Origin: JACMOY01 sp038322575
GTDB taxonomy: Bacteria > Actinomycetota > Actinomycetes > Actinomycetales > Angustibacteraceae
Assembly: GCA_038322575.1 (NCBI GenBank)
Contig: JBBQGB010000008.1
Location: forward strand, 1 to 64,000
Reading direction: 5' to 3'
Length of the DNA stretch: 64,000 bases
Part shown: positions 17,092 through 24,777 of the stretch, one piece after another
Numbering within the stretch: the stretch's first letter is position 1
Layout of the letters: each line of letters begins with the position of its first letter
Notes under the pieces: model-generated
Database searches by the model: none
The model's input: the letters and a program-made list of their open reading frames with translations, nothing else
Told to the model about the DNA's origin: nothing
Position numbers and translations under genes: made by a program

Positions 17092-17119
17092 GTAGTCGGT
17101 CAGGCGTCGTACGTGTTAC
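17092..17119 (-). promoter_or_regulatory. Putative ECF promoter (GTAAC-N17-GACTAC) of the antiporter
   Basis: On the minus strand GTAAC is at 17119-17115 and GACTAC at 17097-17092, with a 17-base gap. The element ends 5 bases before the GTG start at 17086, which implies a leaderless transcript. Confidence 0.6.
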
Positions 17120-17175
17120 ACGTCAGGCCCGTCCAGGTGTGCCGGGGTCGGGATCGTGCGGTGGCTGCCGCCCGG

Positions 17176-17421
17176 TCAGCGCCCGACGTCGCGAAAGGCG
17201 AGGACCAGGGTCTGCACCGCGTCGGCGCTGAGGCTGGCGAGGGGAACGTGGCCGAGCCGGTCGATCGTGCCGCGCATCTGGTCCAGATAGGCGTCGCACC
17301 CGTCGCAGATCGCGAGGTGGGCCTCGAACTCGCGCACGGTGGCGTCGTCGAGCGCGCGCTCGAGGTAGTCGGTGACGAGGTCGACCACGTCGACGCAGTC
17401 CAGCTGCCCGGGGGCCGTCAC
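17176..17421 (-). CDS. Zinc-finger (ZAS) anti-sigma factor
   Basis: 81 residues and soluble. The zinc-anti-sigma motif H-x3-C-x2-C is in FEAHLAICDGCDAYLDQMR (residues about 33-51), preceded by the VDLVTDYLE helix. Such proteins bind and silence their partner ECF sigma factor and often release it on thiol oxidation or another signal. The GTG start overlaps the stop of the sigma gene (GTGA), which strongly supports pairing. No membrane segment is present, so sensing is probably cytoplasmic. Two paralogues lie at 18243-18500 and 18497-18863. Confidence 0.9.
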   Translation of the reverse strand: MTAPGQLDCVDVVDLVTDYLERALDDATVREFEAHLAICDGCDAYLDQMRGTIDRLGHVPLASLSADAVQTLVLAFRDVGR

Positions 17422-18110
17422 GAGCCACCCCGGTAGTACGTCTCCAGCGCACCGCGGAGCTTGGCCCGGCCTCGGTGCAGCAGCACCCGCTGGTTCTCCC
17501 GCGTCAGGCCCAGGATCTGACAGACCTCGTCGGAGCCGCAGCCCTCGATGTCACGCAGCACGACCACGTTGCGCTGCCGTTGCGGCAGCCCAGCCAGCGC
17601 AGCCTCGAGGAGCGCTCGCACCTCGACGCGCAGTGCGCCGCGGGGCGGGTCACCGTCCCAGCGCTGCGGGGCGCCGGCGGACGTCCAGTGGCCGGGGTAG
17701 CGGTCAGCTGGACCACGAAACCGGTCGGGGTCGACGATGGCCCCGTCGTCGTCGCCGGTGGCCAGCGACGACATCGGCGTCATCCGACTCTCCGTGACCC
17801 CGCGGGTCTTGGCGGTGTTGACCAGGACGCGGAACACCCAGGTGCGTAGCGAGGAGCGCCCCTCGAAGCCGTCGAGTCCCTTGATCACCGCGAGCCAGGT
17901 CTCCTGCACGACCTCCTGAGCCGAGTCGTCGGTGGACACGTGTCCGCGCGCCACCCGCAGCATGGTGCGCGACCAGCGCCGGACCAGGTCGACGAACGCC
18001 GCCTCGTCACCGGCCCGCAGCCGGGCGAGCAGCTCGCGCTCACCCGCGGACGGCGTGGCCTGGGTGGGCAGGAAGACCACCAGTTGGTCCGGGCGGGTGT
18101 CCTTCGACAT
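17418..18110 (-). CDS. ECF RNA polymerase sigma factor
   Basis: 230 residues. Region 2 spans about 40-110 (AAFVDLVRRWSRTMLRVARG, then QEVVQETWLAVIKGL and SSLRTWVFRVLVNTAK), and region 4 about 165-225 (LPQRQRNVVVLRDIEG, then SDEVCQILGLTRENQRVLLH). The linker between them is long. The ATG at 18110 is chosen because it puts region 2 at a normal distance from the start and is preceded by a purine-rich GAGAAC. It is followed by a coupled ZAS anti-sigma gene. I infer that it reads the GTAAC-N17-GAC promoters found at seven places in 10.3-19.0 kb. No such element is seen before its own gene. Confidence 0.93.
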   Translation of the reverse strand: MSKDTRPDQLVVFLPTQATPSAGERELLARLRAGDEAAFVDLVRRWSRTMLRVARGHVSTDDSAQEVVQETWLAVIKGLDGFEGRSSLRTWVFRVLVNTAKTRGVTESRMTPMSSLATGDDDGAIVDPDRFRGPADRYPGHWTSAGAPQRWDGDPPRGALRVEVRALLEAALAGLPQRQRNVVVLRDIEGCGSDEVCQILGLTRENQRVLLHRGRAKLRGALETYYRGGS

Positions 18111-18166
18111 GCTCGTTCTCCATCGGCGGGAGTTGAGCTGACCTTTCACCATGACGTCACCGCTGC

Positions 18167-18194
18167 GTAACACTTCGGTTCGACGGCATACTGA
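18167..18194 (+). promoter_or_regulatory. Putative ECF promoter (GTAAC-N17-TACTGA) of the ZAS/DUF427 genes
   Basis: GTAAC is at 18167-18171 and TACTGA at 18189-18194, with a 17-base gap. The -10 half differs from the others in its first base. A CCAGGAG ribosome site at 18231-18237 precedes the ATG at 18243. Confidence 0.5.
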
Positions 18195-18242
18195 ACTGCA
18201 CGATGACGGACCTGCGGGTGCAGCCTAGACCCAGGAGCCCGG

Positions 18243-18500
18243 ATGACCGCTAGAGCCAGGGACCACGTGTCGTGTGCGGATGTGGTCGCGCTGGTGACCC
18301 GCTACCTCGATGGCGACCTGGACACGGCATCGAGCGGCCTCGTCGAGGAGCACCTCGCGGACTGCCCCCACTGCGTCACCTACGTGCAGCAGACACGCGA
18401 CACCGCCGCGGCGATCGGCCGGCTCGAGTCGCCCCCGCTGCCGCAGAGGATGTGCGACGAGCTGGTGGCCGCGTTCCGCGACTGGAAGGGGAATCGGTGA
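18243..18500 (+). CDS. Zinc-finger (ZAS) anti-sigma-like protein
   Basis: 85 residues. The motif EEHLADCPHCVTYVQQ gives H-x3-C-x2-C, preceded by ADVVALVTRYLDGDLD, and the end LVAAFRDWKGNR resembles the end of the anti-sigma at 17176-17421 (LVLAFRDVGR). It is divergent from the sigma gene and has its own putative GTAAC promoter. It could be a second anti-sigma factor giving feedback on the same sigma factor or acting on another one. The stop overlaps the next start (GTGA). Confidence 0.85.
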   Translation: MTARARDHVSCADVVALVTRYLDGDLDTASSGLVEEHLADCPHCVTYVQQTRDTAAAIGRLESPPLPQRMCDELVAAFRDWKGNR

Positions 18501-18863
18501 GCGACCAGCGAGGCAGAGTCCGTACCGAGCCGTGCCGCAAGCGGATCCGCGCACTGGTCAACGGGGTCGTGGTCCTCGACTCCGCACGGGTGACGTTGGT
18601 CTGGGAGAAGCCGGTGTACCCCGCCTGGTACGTCCCGTTCGCCGACGTCGAGCTGGTCCCGGACTACCTGGAGGACCAGGTCGGAGATGCGCTGCGCGCG
18701 GGGGTCGAGGCCCACCTGGGCCTGTGTGCGGGGTGTAACCAGTACCTCGACCAGATGCGCGACCATCGGGCTTGTCGGGCGAGTGCCGGTCCAGTCGCTG
18801 AGCGACGAGGCCCGCCACGACCTGATGGCCGCGTTCAGGACCTTCCACTTGCCCGTTACGTGA
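18497..18863 (+). pseudogene. DUF427 N-terminal half fused to a ZAS domain, with frameshift
   Basis: From the GTG at 18497 the product begins with half a DUF427 domain (IRALVNGVVVLDSARVTL, then WEKPVYPAWYVPFADV). It switches near 18640-18655 to a zinc-anti-sigma domain (ELVPDYLEDQ, then VEAHLGLCAGCNQYLDQMR). After DQMRD the frame is wrong. Moving into another frame restores IGLVGRVPVQSLSDEARHDL and MAAFRTFHLPVT with a stop at 18861-18863, matching the C-terminus of the other ZAS proteins. About two bases (an AC unit) seem lost near 18762. This is a recombination-born chimera that then decayed, unless the frameshift is a sequence error. Confidence 0.7.
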
Positions 18864-18926
18864 TGTTCGCGCCCTTCGACGGACTGACGGGGCGCCCAGC
18901 GACAGCGGAGCGACGTCGGACCTGAC

Positions 18927-18954
18927 GTAACGCGGTGCGAGCTGGTGAGACGTA
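18927..18954 (+). promoter_or_regulatory. Putative ECF promoter (GTAAC-N17-GACGTA) of the secreted protein gene
   Basis: GTAAC is at 18927-18931 and GACGTA at 18949-18954, with a 17-base gap. A GGAGGA ribosome site at 18995-19000 precedes the ATG at 19004. Confidence 0.55.
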
Positions 18955-19003
18955 CCAGTTGGTCGGAGCAACGAGGCTCCGCGCACTGATCAACGGAGGA
19001 CCC

Positions 19004-20002
19004 ATGCGCGCGTTCGTTCGCACCACTCTCGCGGCGGTGGCAGTCGCCGCCGTGGCGACCACGGTCGCGGTCGCACCGCCGGCTGTCGCGAGCGGCGGGG
19101 TTGACGCCCAAGGCTTCGCTGTGCACGACGGGACCGCCACGTTCCCGCTGCGCGCGGGCCGCAGCACCGATGGCAGAGCGTTCTGGTACGTCGCGATCGA
19201 GGCGTCCGACTCCTCGGCGGCCAAAGTGTTCGGCGTGCGGGTGGTCAACAAGCTGGAGGACGCCGCTGGCACCGACGCCGTGCAACCTGGCCGTCTGGTG
19301 AACGGCGTCCTCGTCACCCCCGGCTCCGTCGACTTCACCCCCAAACAGGTCGTGGCCGACACGCCGGGCACCGGGTTCCCACCGGTCACCGCGCAGCCGG
19401 GCAGCGTCGCCGACGCGTCGTACAGCCCCCTGGTGCAGCTGCCCGGCGGCGCCGTCGTGAACGCGCCGGTGGTCGCCGACGACACCGGGACGCACGACAA
19501 GGTCGTCTCGCTCGACCTGTCCGCCCGTACGGTCACTCTCCGGCTGACCCACGGCTTCGCCCGTGGCACCGCGGTGCGCTACCTGTCCACCGACGCGACC
19601 GACCCAGGCGTGGCCGCGCTCGAGGGATCGACGTACGTTGCCCGTCTGGCCAAGGCGCCGAGCGCCGGGGACGACTCGACCCATTCCGCACGCGCCACGC
19701 TGGCAGCCTTCGTGAACGGTCCGACGGGCGCCGACAACCCGCAGCGCCAAGGCATCAACAGCGCTTTACTCGGCGAGGGAGACCCACTCAACGTGCTCGC
19801 CTGGCTCCCCGGTCAAGGGCGCTACAGCTCGTTGTGGGACGTGCACCTGACCCAGTGGGCGCCCGGCCGTACGCCGGCGAGGGTCACCAGCATCGCCGAC
19901 GTCGAGAACCTTGCCGAGCAGGGCGCCGTCACTGGTCCGGGTGGCGCCCCCTGGGTGGCGAACGACATCATCGTCAACTGCCCGATCCTCGCGATCGGCT
20001 GA
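19004..20002 (+). CDS. Secreted protein of unknown function
   Basis: 332 residues. A Sec signal peptide (charged MRAFVRT, then an Ala/Val-rich core ending APPAVAS) predicts export. The mature part is beta-rich and lacks cysteines until near the end. Segments such as SYSPLVQLPGGAVVNAP, DKVVSLDLSARTVTLRL and YSSLWDVHLTQWAPG recur in a family of actinobacterial secreted proteins that I recall but cannot name. No catalytic motif is evident. GGAGGA lies 4 bases before the ATG, and a GTAAC-N17-GACGTA element lies about 50 bases upstream. This would make it the extracytoplasmic member of the local ECF regulon. Confidence 0.8.
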   Translation: MRAFVRTTLAAVAVAAVATTVAVAPPAVASGGVDAQGFAVHDGTATFPLRAGRSTDGRAFWYVAIEASDSSAAKVFGVRVVNKLEDAAGTDAVQPGRLVNGVLVTPGSVDFTPKQVVADTPGTGFPPVTAQPGSVADASYSPLVQLPGGAVVNAPVVADDTGTHDKVVSLDLSARTVTLRLTHGFARGTAVRYLSTDATDPGVAALEGSTYVARLAKAPSAGDDSTHSARATLAAFVNGPTGADNPQRQGINSALLGEGDPLNVLAWLPGQGRYSSLWDVHLTQWAPGRTPARVTSIADVENLAEQGAVTGPGGAPWVANDIIVNCPILAIG

Positions 20003-20142
20003 CCCAGTTCTCCCTAACGGCATTAACGGGTCCGGCTTTTGGCGATCACATCCCCGTCGATGTGCTCTGCCTTCGAGAGCTGCGTGCCATTCACCCAACA
20101 TGATCAGCCGCGTAACCTGTCGAACCTGCCGGCTTCGGTGTT

Positions 20143-20172
20143 GAACTCGAACTCGAACTCGAACTCGAACTT
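20143..20172. repeat. Short tandem hexamer (GAACTC x4 plus GAACTT)
   Basis: Four perfect GAACTC units and one variant lie in the 287-base gap between the secreted protein gene and the convergent gene at 20290. The rest of the gap shows no gene or clear terminator. Confidence 0.8.
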
Positions 20173-20289
20173 GACGCGGGCTAGCCCTGAGAACCACGTT
20201 CTGGGCGAGGACGGCCACCGACCCCGGGTCATCGCCCCGATAGGCAAGCGACCGCCGCTGCGTCAGCGCCTCTCCGTCGTCCATCTCGC

Positions 20290-22047
20290 TCAGTCTCCCG
20301 AGAGGGCCCGATCGCGCTCATCGATGAGTTCGCGGCGACGTCGTGAGACCAGGAGCCGCGGATCACCGGCTCGAAGGGAGCCATAGGTCAGGCGGGGATC
20401 GATCCCGGCTGCACGGATGAGCGACTGGGCCCGGTCCGAGACCGATCCGGCGATGCCGAAGTGGGCGAGGAGGTCCTTGCTGGTCATCGGCGATCCGTAG
20501 GGACCGGCGGTGCGGTTCGCCGTGGCGATCACCCAGGCGACTGCCGCGGCGCCGCGAACAGGTGAACCTCTTCGCCGAAAGAGTCCGGGGTCATTGGTTG
20601 CGGCTTTGGCGAGGAAGCGACGCATCGCGGTCCGGTGTTCGACGTCCAGAATCATTTGGGCACAGGCATCGCACTCGTCCAAGATCGCCTGCACCGTCGG
20701 CCTGACGTCCTTGCCGATCCCGCTCCAATCGAACTGCTCGTCCGCGAGCGGCGCGGCCTCGAGCCTCATCAGCGTCTCGATGCCGCCGACCTCGTCGGCG
20801 ATGTACCCCAGGTGCATCTCCTGATCGCTGAGGTGCTCGACCCGCTCGGACTCCAGAATCACCTCGGCCAGACCCGCCATCGCCTGCTGTCGGTCACCGC
20901 GGATCAGCTCCTGGTACTCCGATTCCCATCGGTCAACTGCCGCGAGAGTGTCCTCGGTCAGGTCGGCGCGGATGTGGTTGCGGTCGTGGCAGTAGCGGAT
21001 GTACGCGCGCACGAGGCCGGGCAGCTTCGCCAGGTACGGCTGCTCGGCGATCACTGTGCGCGGGAACCAGTCGGCCAGCAGCATCTCCACCGTCACCGAG
21101 CTCCACTGCCACGGATCCCCGGTCGCGTAGCCGATGCAAAACCACACCACGCTCTCGAGCAGGCTGTGATGGTCGTCATCGTCAAGAGCCGCGCCGAACG
21201 ATGAGGCGAAGAATTCGGCCACCACTGCGGCCGTCTCCTCCGGCGACCACTCCTTTCGGTCCGGGGCCCGGCCTCCAGCCGGCAGCATCCGGAGCATCCA
21301 CTCCACCAGCGGCCGGCACATCGGCCAGCTCTCCGACGTCAGCGGGGGGTACAGCAGGGAGCCGGTGTGGATCGCCGCCTCGATCACCGCGCGGGCCGTG
21401 GCCGGATCAGTGCGCTTCAACGACTGGTCGGCGTCATCGATCAGGGTCCCCATCCTGATCGCCAGATCCTCCAGCGCCTCGGGGACCACGAACGCGTCTT
21501 TCACCACCGTGCCCATGTTGTGGTCCACGTACACGACCGCCGACAAGGCCTGACCCGACGGCAGCGTCAAGCCGAGCAAGTAGTCGTCCCCGTCTCCAAG
21601 CACGTGAGTCATGAACCACACCTCTGGTTCAAGTCGGGCCCTGTCGAGACCGGTCAGCCAGTCCGGCATCGGATGCCGGCGAACCTCCAGTTCGCGTCCG
21701 ATCCGGGCAGCAAGCAACTCATCGGTGACCAGCGCCCTGACCCCGGTCAGTGCGGCAGTGGTCTCGGCGTACGGTGTCCCAACGAACGACTCGATCAGAT
21801 CGGCAAGACTGGTCCGCGGTTCGTCCGGTGCGAACGGATCCCGGCTCCGCGGGTCGGTGACCTCCAAGAACCCACTGACCATGGCCAGCAGCTCCAAGGG
21901 CTCACCTGACCGCAACGCGGCGCGCAGACTCTGGAACAGCCGCTGCTCCCGCGCGCCCTGCGACTGAACGTCCGGCTGCGAGGTGGGGTGCCGAGGCTGC
22001 GGCTGACGGCCCAGGCCGCGGCCATGCTTCTTCTTTGACACATCCAA
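20290..22047 (-). CDS. Large protein of unknown function with a DUF6398-like C-terminus
   Basis: 585 residues. A basic, Gln/Pro-rich N-terminus (MDVSKKKHGRGLGRQPQPRH) is followed by a mostly helical body rich in Asp/Glu/Leu. The C-terminal 100 residues (VAWVIATANRTAGPYGSPMT, then KDLLAHFGIAGSVSDRAQSL) look like a small helix-turn-helix domain resembling DUF6398, which is often found in accessory proteins. No catalytic motif or membrane segment is seen. It has no operon partner, and its codon use is slightly less GC-biased than in the core genes, consistent with later acquisition. Confidence 0.7.
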   Translation of the reverse strand: MDVSKKKHGRGLGRQPQPRHPTSQPDVQSQGAREQRLFQSLRAALRSGEPLELLAMVSGFLEVTDPRSRDPFAPDEPRTSLADLIESFVGTPYAETTAALTGVRALVTDELLAARIGRELEVRRHPMPDWLTGLDRARLEPEVWFMTHVLGDGDDYLLGLTLPSGQALSAVVYVDHNMGTVVKDAFVVPEALEDLAIRMGTLIDDADQSLKRTDPATARAVIEAAIHTGSLLYPPLTSESWPMCRPLVEWMLRMLPAGGRAPDRKEWSPEETAAVVAEFFASSFGAALDDDDHHSLLESVVWFCIGYATGDPWQWSSVTVEMLLADWFPRTVIAEQPYLAKLPGLVRAYIRYCHDRNHIRADLTEDTLAAVDRWESEYQELIRGDRQQAMAGLAEVILESERVEHLSDQEMHLGYIADEVGGIETLMRLEAAPLADEQFDWSGIGKDVRPTVQAILDECDACAQMILDVEHRTAMRRFLAKAATNDPGLFRRRGSPVRGAAAVAWVIATANRTAGPYGSPMTSKDLLAHFGIAGSVSDRAQSLIRAAGIDPRLTYGSLRAGDPRLLVSRRRRELIDERDRALSGD

Positions 22048-22520
22048 AGTCTACGAGCGGTACCTGCGCCCATTGTCGACGCGCGCGGTGCAAGGCCGCG
22101 TCAGAAGTCTCTGGCCGGCGACCCCTTCGCAGAGCATCTGTCGACCCGCGTAGGCCAGCGGCAACGGATCCCGCCTGCGGGCGTCGGGACTCCGAAGCAG
22201 GTGCCAACGGGTGGAAGGGGGTCACACCACCGCGGGTGCGGCAGTTCCACTCCACCGCCATCGCTCCATGTCGGCGCGCGGACGAGACGAGTCCGATGTC
22301 GAGAAGCTTGGTCCTGCCAGTGTCCGGCCATCACCGCAACGGTGTTCCGGGTAACTCACCTTCACAGAGCACCCTCGCGGGTGGGTCATGCGGGAATCGG
22401 CGTTGGGCTGATCTGCGCCCGTCGTGTTGGTGGTGATGCGGCCGCCGCCTCGGTTGGACGGTCCCACAGGATGTCGTCGTAGGGGAGGCGGACGTACCTC
22501 GGGCCGTCCTCAGTGCGGGC
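22048..22520. other. Gene-poor interval
   Basis: About 470 bases between two minus-strand genes. No reading frame here has convincing codon bias. The minus strand just past 22521 reads PRYVRLPYDDILWDRP in one frame, which looks like the tail of a lost protein, but no start or domain can be assigned. The start-proximal part (near 22048-22080) should hold the promoter of the 585-residue protein. Confidence 0.5.
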
Positions 22521-23372
22521 TCACGGGCTCGTGCCCGCCGGAGCCGTCGCCCAGTTGGCCAGCAGCGGCAAGACCCGGGCTGTCGGTGAGTCGGGCTCGA
22601 CGGTGTAGACGACGAGGCGTTGATCCGGGTCGTTCGGCCCGATGACCGACTCGATGCCGAAGCTGAGGGGCCCGGCGACCGCATGGGTGACGTGCTTGGT
22701 CAGCGAGGTCCGGAAGGTGACCCGCTGGTCTTTCCACCAACGGTCGACGTCCGGGTCGGCGTGGCGCAGCTCGTCGACCAACGCGGCGAGGCGTTGGTCG
22801 TCCGGGCGGCGTCCGACCTCGTAGCGCAGCGCCCCCACGGCGGACGCGGCGAAGTCAGCCCAGTTCTTGATCCGCTGGCGGGCAGCGGGATCGAGGAACA
22901 ACCACCGGACGAACGACGCTCCAGGTTCCGCCGGCCAGCCGAGGACCTCGCGCAGCAGACGGTTGCTCGCCAGGACCTCCGAGCGGCGCCCGAGCAGCAG
23001 CGTCGGGACGTGGTCGAGCACATCCATCAGCCTCAGCATCCCGGCGTCGGCACGGGCCGGCAGGTCAGGCGCAGCTCGCCGCCGCCTGGCGATCGGCGCC
23101 GCGAGGTTGCGCAGGTGCTCAGCCTCGACGTCGTCCAGCTGCAGAGCACGCGAGAGCGCCTCCGCCACGTCATCGGTGACGGTCTGCTGCCGGCCCTGCT
23201 CCAGACGGCTGTAGTAGTCGGGGCTCAGCCCGGCGAGGATCCCCAGCTCCTCCTTGCGCAGACCCGGCACCCGACGCGCTCCCGGGAACGGTTTGATCCC
23301 GGCCATCGTCGGAGTGAGTCGGTCGCGGCGAGAACGCAGGAACGCGCCCAGCGGGGAACGATCGGTCGGCAT
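22521..23372 (-). CDS. XRE-family regulator with MmyB-like ligand domain
   Basis: 283 residues. The N-terminal helix-turn-helix (RRVPGLRKEELGILAGLSPD, then YYSRLEQGRQ) spans about 32-75. The C-terminal part (around LLGRRSEVLASNRLLREVLG and WKDQRVTFRTSLTKHVTHAV) is the MmyB-like domain typical of actinobacterial regulators. The ATG at 23372 is preferred over a longer upstream reading because it starts at the usual distance before the HTH. It is divergent from an SDR gene with a 102-base gap, the standard arrangement in which the regulator represses the SDR and itself. Confidence 0.9.
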   Translation of the reverse strand: MPTDRSPLGAFLRSRRDRLTPTMAGIKPFPGARRVPGLRKEELGILAGLSPDYYSRLEQGRQQTVTDDVAEALSRALQLDDVEAEHLRNLAAPIARRRRAAPDLPARADAGMLRLMDVLDHVPTLLLGRRSEVLASNRLLREVLGWPAEPGASFVRWLFLDPAARQRIKNWADFAASAVGALRYEVGRRPDDQRLAALVDELRHADPDVDRWWKDQRVTFRTSLTKHVTHAVAGPLSFGIESVIGPNDPDQRLVVYTVEPDSPTARVLPLLANWATAPAGTSP

Positions 23373-23474
23373 GCTCACGAGCGTAGGTGCCTGAGGCGTC
23401 GTCAGCCTGGGCACGTCGGGCCTAGGCACAGCTCGTCCTTGTACCGCCGGCCGCGGACCTGTCGACTGGGACTC

Positions 23475-24230
23475 ATGACCCTCTCCACCACCACACGCAC
23501 TGTCCTCGTCACCGGTTCCACCAGCGGCATCGGCGCAGCTACCGCACGCACGCTCGCCGCCGCCGACTGGCACGTCGTGGTCACCGGGCGCAACAGGGCC
23601 CGCGGTACCTCCGTCGTGGACGACATCACCGCGGACGGGGGCTCATCGGTCTTCGTCCCCTCCGACCTGACCGCCACCCCCAATGAGCTGCGGGCCTTCG
23701 CCGCGGTCGCGACCGCGGCCGCCGGCGGCCGGCTCGACGCCGTGGTGCACAACGCCGCGCTGTGCCCGGCTGTCGACACGCCGTCGCTGACCGACGCCGA
23801 CCTCGAGGCGACGCTCGCCGTCAACGTGCGTGCACCGCACGTGTTGACCGCCGCGCTCGCCCCGGCCATGGCTGCCCGCGGCACGGGCGCCATCGTCGTC
23901 ATCGGATCATGGATGGCACACGTGGGCCACGCGTTCGTCGGTCTGTACTCAGCGACCAAGGCGGCCGAGATCCAGCTGGCACGCAGCTGGGCTGCGGAGT
24001 TCGGGCCCAGTGGAGTGCGCGTCAACACTGTGTCCCCCGGTGCCACCCGCACCCCGATCAACTCGGCCGATGACGACGTGATTGCCCAGATGACGGCCCG
24101 GACGCCTGCCGGGCGCCCCGGCACACCCGAGGAGATCGCCGCCTCGGTCGCCTGGGTGCTCTCTACCGACGCGGCCTACCTGCACGGAGCCGAGATCGCC
24201 GTCGACGGAGGAATCACCTCGACCCGCTGA
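23475..24230 (+). CDS. Short-chain dehydrogenase/reductase
   Basis: 251 residues. The classical SDR cofactor motif TGSTSGIG lies near residue 14, NAA is in the usual position (VVHNAAL), and the active-site YSATK follows a Ser in VVIGSWMAHVGHAFVGLYSA. The C-terminal VDGGITSTR is typical. The substrate is unknown. The divergent XRE/MmyB-like regulator is its probable controller. Confidence 0.92.
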   Translation: MTLSTTTRTVLVTGSTSGIGAATARTLAAADWHVVVTGRNRARGTSVVDDITADGGSSVFVPSDLTATPNELRAFAAVATAAAGGRLDAVVHNAALCPAVDTPSLTDADLEATLAVNVRAPHVLTAALAPAMAARGTGAIVVIGSWMAHVGHAFVGLYSATKAAEIQLARSWAAEFGPSGVRVNTVSPGATRTPINSADDDVIAQMTARTPAGRPGTPEEIAASVAWVLSTDAAYLHGAEIAVDGGITSTR

Positions 24231-24399
24231 CCACCGGCGACCTGTATGCGGGCGCCCCCCGGAGTCACACTCCTGGTGGACCGCACGCGGATCGATCGAC
24301 GGGTACGCCACTTGGGCCGACGATGCTTCGAACCGGACCCGGAGTCCCGGATGGGCGCCTCCAGGTTCTTTGGGTGGTCTCCCACCGAAGGAGCCGGAA

Positions 24400-24651
24400 T
24401 TGTCGAGGACGATTGATCCCGAGCTGGCCCCACAGGTCAGGGAGGAGTCCGACCGCGCCAAGGATGCCGCGCCTCCTGAGGGGGCCGCCTACACGCGGCC
24501 AAACCGGAACCGGTCACAGGTCTACTCGGTGCGACTCAGCCCTGCCGAGCATGCCCTGGTCCAGCAAGTCGCAGACGCCAAGCACCTGCCGGCATCGACA
24601 TTGGTCAGGTCCTGGATTCTCGAGCGGCTCAGCCACGAGCGGCCGGCCTGA
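24400..24651 (+). CDS. Ribbon-helix-helix (antitoxin-like) protein
   Basis: 83 residues. The C-terminal half (SQVYSVRLSPAEHALVQQVA, then KHLPASTLVRSWILERL) fits a ribbon-helix-helix DNA-binding fold: a short beta strand followed by two helices. A TTG start at 24400 is chosen because GAAGGAG lies 6 bases upstream. Such proteins are usually antitoxins or small repressors, but no toxin gene is next to it, so it may be an orphan. Confidence 0.7.
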   Translation: MSRTIDPELAPQVREESDRAKDAAPPEGAAYTRPNRNRSQVYSVRLSPAEHALVQQVADAKHLPASTLVRSWILERLSHERPA

Positions 24652-24777
24652 CTCGCGTGGTCAGGGTGCGCCCTGACTTGATTGAGACCGCGTCTATGCA
24701 GTGCCAGTCGGGCCGAAGAGGCCGAGGGCATCGATGGTCATCCACCTCCGAGGCGGGCGTGCGGGAAACGATGGGGT

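Noticed and set aside
18840..18870. Further GTAAC on the minus strand near 18853-18857
   Set aside because: No GAC element follows at 17-18 bases and no minus-strand gene begins there.
9800..20000. Accessory block as a prophage or integrative element
   Set aside because: No integrase, transposase, recombinase, phage gene, tRNA end or flanking direct repeat was seen.
20108..20140. GTAAC at 20112 in the gap after the secreted protein
   Set aside because: The -10 half is absent at the right distance and no plus-strand gene follows.
22190..22270. Stretch with tRNA or tmRNA 3'-end flavour (GTTCCACTCC then ACCGCCA)
   Set aside because: No cloverleaf can be drawn; the T-stem does not pair and no acceptor partner is found upstream.
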